A stretch of 64,000 nucleotides of DNA from Tenacibaculum sp. 190524A05c (lineage in GTDB: Bacteria > Bacteroidota > Bacteroidia > Flavobacteriales > Flavobacteriaceae), in NCBI RefSeq assembly GCF_964036595.1, contig NZ_OZ038523.1:772501-836500 (forward strand), read 5' to 3'. Within the stretch, counting starts at the first letter, position 1. Each line of letters opens with the position of its first letter. Positions 59,715 through 64,000 of this stretch are shown piece by piece. A program made the translations under genes and the position numbers. The notes below the pieces were generated by a model, which did no database searches, was not told the origin of the DNA, and was given only the letters and a program-made list of their open reading frames with translations.

Positions 59715-61934
59715 ATGATGGAGTATACTGCAACTGTAGAAGAAGAAAACAAGGAAATAGCAAATCGCTACAAAGATTTGTTAAAAGGGACTTATCAAAC
59801 ATTATCTGAAGAAGATAAAAAACTAATTCGTAAAGCTTTTGAAGTAGCTGTTGAAGCGCACTCAAGTCAAAGAAGAAAATCAGGAGAACCTTATATCTTC
59901 CATCCTATTGCCGTTGCAAAAATTGTAGCAGACGAAATTGGATTAGGAGCAACTTCTATTGCCGCAGCATTATTACATGACGTAGTTGAAGACACACATT
60001 ATACTGTTGATGATATGCAACAGTTATTTGGTGAAACAGTAGCAAGAATTGTAAGCGGACTTACTAAAATATCTCGATTAAAACAGGATCAAGATTACTC
60101 AATTCAAGCAGAGAATTTTAGAAAAATGCTATTAACATTACATGATGATGTTCGTGTAATTTTAATAAAAATTGCAGATCGTTTACACAACATGCAAACC
60201 ATGGATGCGATGCCACCTCATAAACAGGTGAAAATTGCTTCAGAAACATTATACATCTACGCTCCTCTAGCCCACCGTTTAGGTTTATATAACATTAAAA
60301 CCGAACTTGAAGATTTAGGACTAAAATATACTGAACCCGATGTTTACAATGATATTTTAGTAAAAATCAAAGAAAACAAAGAGGAACAACAAAAATATAT
60401 AGACACCTTTAATTCTAAGATTCGCGAGGCTCTTGATGATGTTGGATTTAAATATCAAATTAAAGGAAGATTCAAATCTATTTATTCAATTAGAAGAAAA
60501 ATGCGCAAGCAAAACGTATCCTTCGATGAAGTATATGACAAGTTTGCCATTAGAATTATATACACACCAACATCAAAAGATGAAAAATTTGATGCTTGGA
60601 AAATTTATTCTATCGTAACCGATTTCTACAAACCTAACCCAGCTCGTTTAAGAGATTGGATTTCACAACCTAAATCAACTGGATACGAAGCATTACACAT
60701 CACCGTTGTTGGTCCGGATGCTAAATGGGTTGAAGTTCAAATTCGTTCAGATAGAATGGATGAAATTGCGGAAAAAGGATATGCTGCTCATTTCAAATAC
60801 AAGCAAGGAAATGAGAACGAGAATGGTTTAGATGATTGGTTGAATAGATTAAAAGAAACCTTAGAAAATAACACGTTAAATGCAGTTGATTTTGTTGAAG
60901 ATTTTAAATTGAATCTTTATGCAAAAGAAATCTATGTATTTACACCTAAAGGAGATTTAAAATCATTACCAAAAGGAGCTTCTGCTTTAGACTTTGCCTT
61001 TGCCATACATACGGATGTCGGATTAAAAACAAGAGGAGCTAAAGTAAATGGAAAACTCGTTCCTTTAAGTCATGAATTAAAAAGTGGTGATCAAGTTGAT
61101 ATTTTAACTTCTGCCACAAACAAGCCAAATTCACGTTGGTTAGATTTTGTAATGACCGCCCGTGCAAGAACTAAAATCAAATCAGCATTAAAAGCAGATG
61201 AGAAAAAGATTGCCGAGGAAGGAAAAGCAATTTTAGCTCGTAAACTTCGTCATTTAAAGATTAATTACGATGAAAAATTAATCCATGAAATAGCTAGTTA
61301 TTTTAATCTACAGACAAGTTTTGATCTATTCTACAGAATTGGTAACGGTGCTATTGACAATACACTTTTAAAGGAATTTGTTAGTCAGCGTTCAAGTCCA
61401 ATTATGAATTTCTTAAAGAATCCTTTCAAAAGAAATGCTCATAAAAATATTACGGACAACGAAGAAGTAACCAACAAATATGATGCATTAGTTTTTGGTC
61501 AAGAAGAAGAAAAATTAGAATATTCTTTATCAGTTTGTTGTAAACCCATTCCAGGTGATGCTGTTTTTGGTTTTGTAACGATTAATGATGGTATTAAGGT
61601 TCATAAGAATAATTGTCCTAATGCAATTTCTTTACAGTCTAACTTTGCTTACAGAATTATTAAAGCAAAATGGATAGATTCTACTAAGCAAGAATTCTCT
61701 GCAATTTTAATGGTTAGTGGAGTTGATAATAAAGGAATTGTTAATAATATTACTAGAATTATTTCAAGTAATATGGATGTATTTATCAACAGTATTAATA
61801 TCTCAGGAAATGCAGGTGTTTTCGAAGGAAAAATATCACTTACGGTAAAGAATAGAAACCAGCTTACTAAGATGATGAACAGCATTAAAAAGGTTGAAGG
61901 AGTCCAAAAAGTTACACGTGTTAATAGTTTGTAA
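59715..61934 (+). CDS. RelA/SpoT-family bifunctional (p)ppGpp synthetase/hydrolase
   Basis: 739 residues. The HD hydrolase domain has HDVVED at 88-93 and is intact. The synthetase domain shows YSIRRKM, FDEVYDKFAIRII and a SQPKSTGYEALH segment. TGS (VFTPKGDLKSLPKGASALDFAFAIHTDVGLKTRGAKVNG) and ACT (about 660-739) domains complete the long RSH form. It makes and removes (p)ppGpp in the stringent response. Two ATGs in tandem start it. Confidence 0.94.
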   Translation: MMEYTATVEEENKEIANRYKDLLKGTYQTLSEEDKKLIRKAFEVAVEAHSSQRRKSGEPYIFHPIAVAKIVADEIGLGATSIAAALLHDVVEDTHYTVDDMQQLFGETVARIVSGLTKISRLKQDQDYSIQAENFRKMLLTLHDDVRVILIKIADRLHNMQTMDAMPPHKQVKIASETLYIYAPLAHRLGLYNIKTELEDLGLKYTEPDVYNDILVKIKENKEEQQKYIDTFNSKIREALDDVGFKYQIKGRFKSIYSIRRKMRKQNVSFDEVYDKFAIRIIYTPTSKDEKFDAWKIYSIVTDFYKPNPARLRDWISQPKSTGYEALHITVVGPDAKWVEVQIRSDRMDEIAEKGYAAHFKYKQGNENENGLDDWLNRLKETLENNTLNAVDFVEDFKLNLYAKEIYVFTPKGDLKSLPKGASALDFAFAIHTDVGLKTRGAKVNGKLVPLSHELKSGDQVDILTSATNKPNSRWLDFVMTARARTKIKSALKADEKKIAEEGKAILARKLRHLKINYDEKLIHEIASYFNLQTSFDLFYRIGNGAIDNTLLKEFVSQRSSPIMNFLKNPFKRNAHKNITDNEEVTNKYDALVFGQEEEKLEYSLSVCCKPIPGDAVFGFVTINDGIKVHKNNCPNAISLQSNFAYRIIKAKWIDSTKQEFSAILMVSGVDNKGIVNNITRIISSNMDVFINSINISGNAGVFEGKISLTVKNRNQLTKMMNSIKKVEGVQKVTRVNSL

Positions 61935-61976
61935 ATATATTCTTAGCTCATATCTTTTTTTATTCATAAATAAGCG

Positions 61977-61984
61977 TAAATTTG
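61977..61984 (+). promoter_or_regulatory. -7 box of the Fur-like gene
   Basis: TAAATTTG fits TAnnTTTG, 24 bases before the ATG at 62008. Confidence 0.4.
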
Positions 61985-62007
61985 CTTTTTGGTAAAATTC
62001 AATTTAT

Positions 62008-62454
62008 ATGAGTAACCCGGCTGAAAATCAAGAAATCGTAAAAAAAGTATTTACTTCATTCCTAGAAGAAAATAAACATCGTAAAACTCCAGAACGTTAC
62101 GCAATTTTACAGGAAATATATGATGCCGATGAGCATTTTGATATTGAATCTTTATATATCAAAATGAAAAATAAAAACTATCGTGTAAGTAGAGCTACGC
62201 TTTATAATACGATGGATTTATTACTAGAATGTGGATTAGTTCGTAAACATCAGTTTGATGGACAATCTATGGCTCGTTATGAAAAGAGCTATTTCGATAA
62301 AAATCATGATCACGTTATTCTTACTGATACTGGAGAAGTAAAAGAGTTTTGTGATCCAAGAATACAAATCATCAAGAAAACAATTGAAGAAGTATTCGAT
62401 ATCGATATTCACAACCATTCACTTTATTTCTACGGAACTAAGAAAAAATCTTAA
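62008..62454 (+). CDS. Fur-family metalloregulator (Fur/PerR type)
   Basis: 148 residues. The winged helix ([53 protein letters not shown]) and the dimerisation domain with [21 protein letters not shown] and HNHSLYFYG are complete. The paired CxxC structural zinc motifs of Fur/PerR are absent; only single cysteines remain. It is followed 36 bases on by purA, a usual flavobacterial order. It is one candidate for the TTTAGAAT palindromes of the iron locus, unproven. Confidence 0.85.
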   Translation: MSNPAENQEIVKKVFTSFLEENKHRKTPERYAILQEIYDADEHFDIESLYIKMKNKNYRVSRATLYNTMDLLLECGLVRKHQFDGQSMARYEKSYFDKNHDHVILTDTGEVKEFCDPRIQIIKKTIEEVFDIDIHNHSLYFYGTKKKS

Positions 62455-62490
62455 TAAACTTTAAACACACACATAACAACACACTAAATA

Positions 62491-63762
62491 ATGGCGGTAG
62501 ATTTATTACTCGGCTTGCAATGGGGAGATGAAGGAAAGGGAAAAATTGTTGACGTTTTAACGCAGAATTACGACATCATTGCTCGTTTTCAAGGTGGACC
62601 AAATGCTGGACACACGTTAGTATTCGACGGAAACAAATACGTATTACACACTATTCCTTCAGGTATTTTTCACAAAACAGCTCTTAATGTTGTAGGTAAC
62701 GGAGTTGTAATTGATCCTGTAATTTTCAAAAAAGAATTAGAAAATTTAGATCAACACAATATCAACTATACTGATAAACTATTAATTTCTAGAAAAGCAC
62801 ACTTAATCTTACCAACACACCGTTTGTTAGATGCTGCTTCGGAAACTTCTAAAGGAAAAGCTAAAATTGGTTCTACATTAAAAGGTATTGGTCCAACTTA
62901 CATGGACAAAACTGGTAGGAACGGTATGCGTGTAGGAGATTTAGAACTTGATGATTGGAAAGATCGTTATAAAGCTCTTACAGATAAGCATATTAAAATG
63001 TTAGATTTCTTTGATGTAGATATTCAGTATGATTTAGAAGAATTAGAAGCTGAATTCTGTAGAGGAATTGACAAGTTAAAGACATTACAATTTATTGATT
63101 CTGAAGAGTTCTTAAATAGCGCAATTAAAGAAGGTAAAACTATACTTGCTGAAGGAGCTCAAGGGTCTTTATTAGATATTGATTTTGGAACATATCCGTT
63201 CGTAACTTCAAGTAACACTACTGCAGCTGGTGCTTGTACTGGATTAGGAATTGCTCCAAACAGAATTAAAGATGTTTTTGGAATCTTTAAGGCATATACT
63301 ACAAGAGTTGGTTCTGGACCTTTCCCTACTGAGTTATTCGACGAAGTTGGAGAAACTATGGGAAGAGTTGGACATGAATTTGGTGCTACTACTGGTCGTC
63401 CTCGTCGTTGTGGATGGTTAGACTTAGTTGCTTTAAAATATGCAGTTCAAGTTAATGGAGTAACGCAATTAATGATGATGAAAGGTGATGTTTTATCTGG
63501 ATTTGATACTTTAAAAGTTTGTACAGCATACAAATACAAAGGAGAAACAATTCAGCATTTACCTTATAATATCGAGCCAGAAAATATCGAACCTATTTAT
63601 ACAGAATTTAAAGGATGGGCAGCTGATTTAACTGGAATGACTGAGAAGGAAACTTTACCTCAAAACTTAGTTGACTATATTCAATTTATTGAAAAGGAAA
63701 CTGAAGTTCCTGTAAAGATTGTTTCTGTTGGTCCGGATAGAAAACAAACAATTATGATGTAA
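62491..63762 (+). CDS. purA: Adenylosuccinate synthetase
   Basis: 423 residues. GDEGKGK at 12-18 with the catalytic Asp13, NAGHTLV with the catalytic His, GIGPTYMDK, QGSLLDIDFGTYPFVTSSN and TTGRPRRCGWLD are all present. It makes adenylosuccinate from IMP and aspartate with GTP, the first step to AMP, and competes with guaB (20.4 kb) for IMP. Terminated by a strong hairpin. Confidence 0.97.
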   Translation: MAVDLLLGLQWGDEGKGKIVDVLTQNYDIIARFQGGPNAGHTLVFDGNKYVLHTIPSGIFHKTALNVVGNGVVIDPVIFKKELENLDQHNINYTDKLLISRKAHLILPTHRLLDAASETSKGKAKIGSTLKGIGPTYMDKTGRNGMRVGDLELDDWKDRYKALTDKHIKMLDFFDVDIQYDLEELEAEFCRGIDKLKTLQFIDSEEFLNSAIKEGKTILAEGAQGSLLDIDFGTYPFVTSSNTTAAGACTGLGIAPNRIKDVFGIFKAYTTRVGSGPFPTELFDEVGETMGRVGHEFGATTGRPRRCGWLDLVALKYAVQVNGVTQLMMMKGDVLSGFDTLKVCTAYKYKGETIQHLPYNIEPENIEPIYTEFKGWAADLTGMTEKETLPQNLVDYIQFIEKETEVPVKIVSVGPDRKQTIMM

Positions 63763-63783
63763 ATCATAATTCTTAGATAAAAT

Positions 63784-63814
63784 AAAAAAACCTGCTAGAT
63801 CAGCAGGTTTTTTT
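63784..63814. terminator. Bidirectional terminator between purA and the decarboxylase gene
   Basis: A 13-bp perfect stem (A7-CCTGCT with AGCAGG-T7) around AGATC; serves purA and the convergent gene that stops at 63832. Confidence 0.9.
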
Positions 63815-63831
63815 ATGTCTAATACAAAGTT

Positions 63832-64000
63832 CTATTTAGCTTTTAACTCTTCTAATATCTCAGCTCCGTACCTCTCACAAGTATTCAATGTCTCTAACAC
63901 ATCATCCATAGTTGTTTTAGGATTAATTAAACACATTCTTAGTACGATTTGCTTATTTAAAATTGTTGTTACAAATACAGCTTCTCTTGATTCCATTACA
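63832..64000 (-). CDS. PLP-dependent decarboxylase, C-terminal end (cut by window end)
   Basis: The minus-strand frame is open from 64000 to a TAG at 63832-63834 and gives ~55 residues: VMESREAVFVTTILNKQ, then IVLRMCLINPKTTMDDVLETLN. The RMC-x-INP-x-TT pattern is the usual end of group II pyridoxal-phosphate decarboxylases (glutamate/tyrosine/aspartate type). The catalytic part lies outside the window, so the substrate cannot be named. Confidence 0.7.
   Translation of the reverse strand, partial: VMESREAVFVTTILNKQIVLRMCLINPKTTMDDVLETLNTCERYGAEILEELKAK

Noticed and set aside
1..64000. tRNA, rRNA, tmRNA, SRP RNA, CRISPR array, transposase or integrase genes
   Set aside because: I looked through the intergenic regions and gene products and found none; short or divergent RNAs cannot be excluded by eye.

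Overview
The window is AT-rich bacterial DNA and fits a marine member of the Flavobacteriaceae (Bacteroidota). The reasons are promoters with the TAnnTTTG -7 box, a type IX secretion tail (KIYPNP...), many SusD-free lipoproteins, a TonB receptor with an N-terminal CarboxypepD-like domain, head-GIN/DUF4097/DUF4252/DUF4856 families and several TTG starts. I see no rRNA, tRNA, CRISPR array, transposase or integrase. The genus (Tenacibaculum-like) is only a guess.

Layout. 1-0.7 kb: tail of a di-haem cytochrome peroxidase. 0.9-3.8 kb: a secreted M60 peptidase lying between two copies of a 25-bp repeat, one of which is the 3' end of mscS. 3.8-11.4 kb: mscS, a DUF2834 gene, parC, a Cys-tailed membrane protein with two small membrane paralogues, and parE. 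11.5-20.4 kb: an accessory block bounded by two near-identical 37-nt hairpins. It holds a six-gene operon (Cys-rich lipoprotein, DUF6804, TerB-like, membrane coiled-coil, vWA-like lipoprotein, small Cys protein), an SH3-like gene with a damaged start, small Cys/His genes, a DUF4177-yidD pair, a NarL/LuxR-type two-component pair and an unusual membrane protein. 20.4-26.5 kb: guaB, DUF1842, and a LytTR two-component unit with an unknown partner. 26.6-32.8 kb: an iron-type locus (DUF4856, imelysin, HTTM, TonB receptor). 32.9-36.2 kb: 5'-nucleotidase, metalloprotease and HMG-CoA lyase. 36.3-46.5 kb: two ECF sigma operons with surface proteins, AlkB-like and M1 aminopeptidase genes. 46.7-64 kb: S41 protease, DUF72, patatin, BNR-repeat lipoprotein, amidohydrolases, TrmH-type methylase, AraC regulator, SnoaL-like lipoprotein, RelA/SpoT, Fur-like regulator, purA and the end of a PLP decarboxylase.

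The main discovery candidate is a compact regulon inside the 11.5-20.4 kb block. Four promoters (15004-15048, 15920-15964, 16522-16566, 19542-19586) share one architecture: a 16-bp palindrome (TTAYGG-N4-CCRTAA in three copies, CTACGG-N4-CCGTAG in the fourth), then exactly 21 bp, then a perfect TAnnTTTG -7 box. They drive the six-gene operon, a 68-residue Cys/His protein, DUF4177-yidD and the 256-residue membrane protein. The NarL-type response regulator in the middle of the block is the obvious candidate activator. The block therefore looks like a self-contained sensor, regulator and envelope-effector module inserted between guaB and parE.

Other points: two independent direct-repeat signatures of insertion at gene 3' ends (M60 cassette, regulon block), a palindromic TTTAGAAT-N-ATTCTAAA operator around the iron locus, and matching TGTAAC-N17-GTC promoters in front of both ECF sigma genes.
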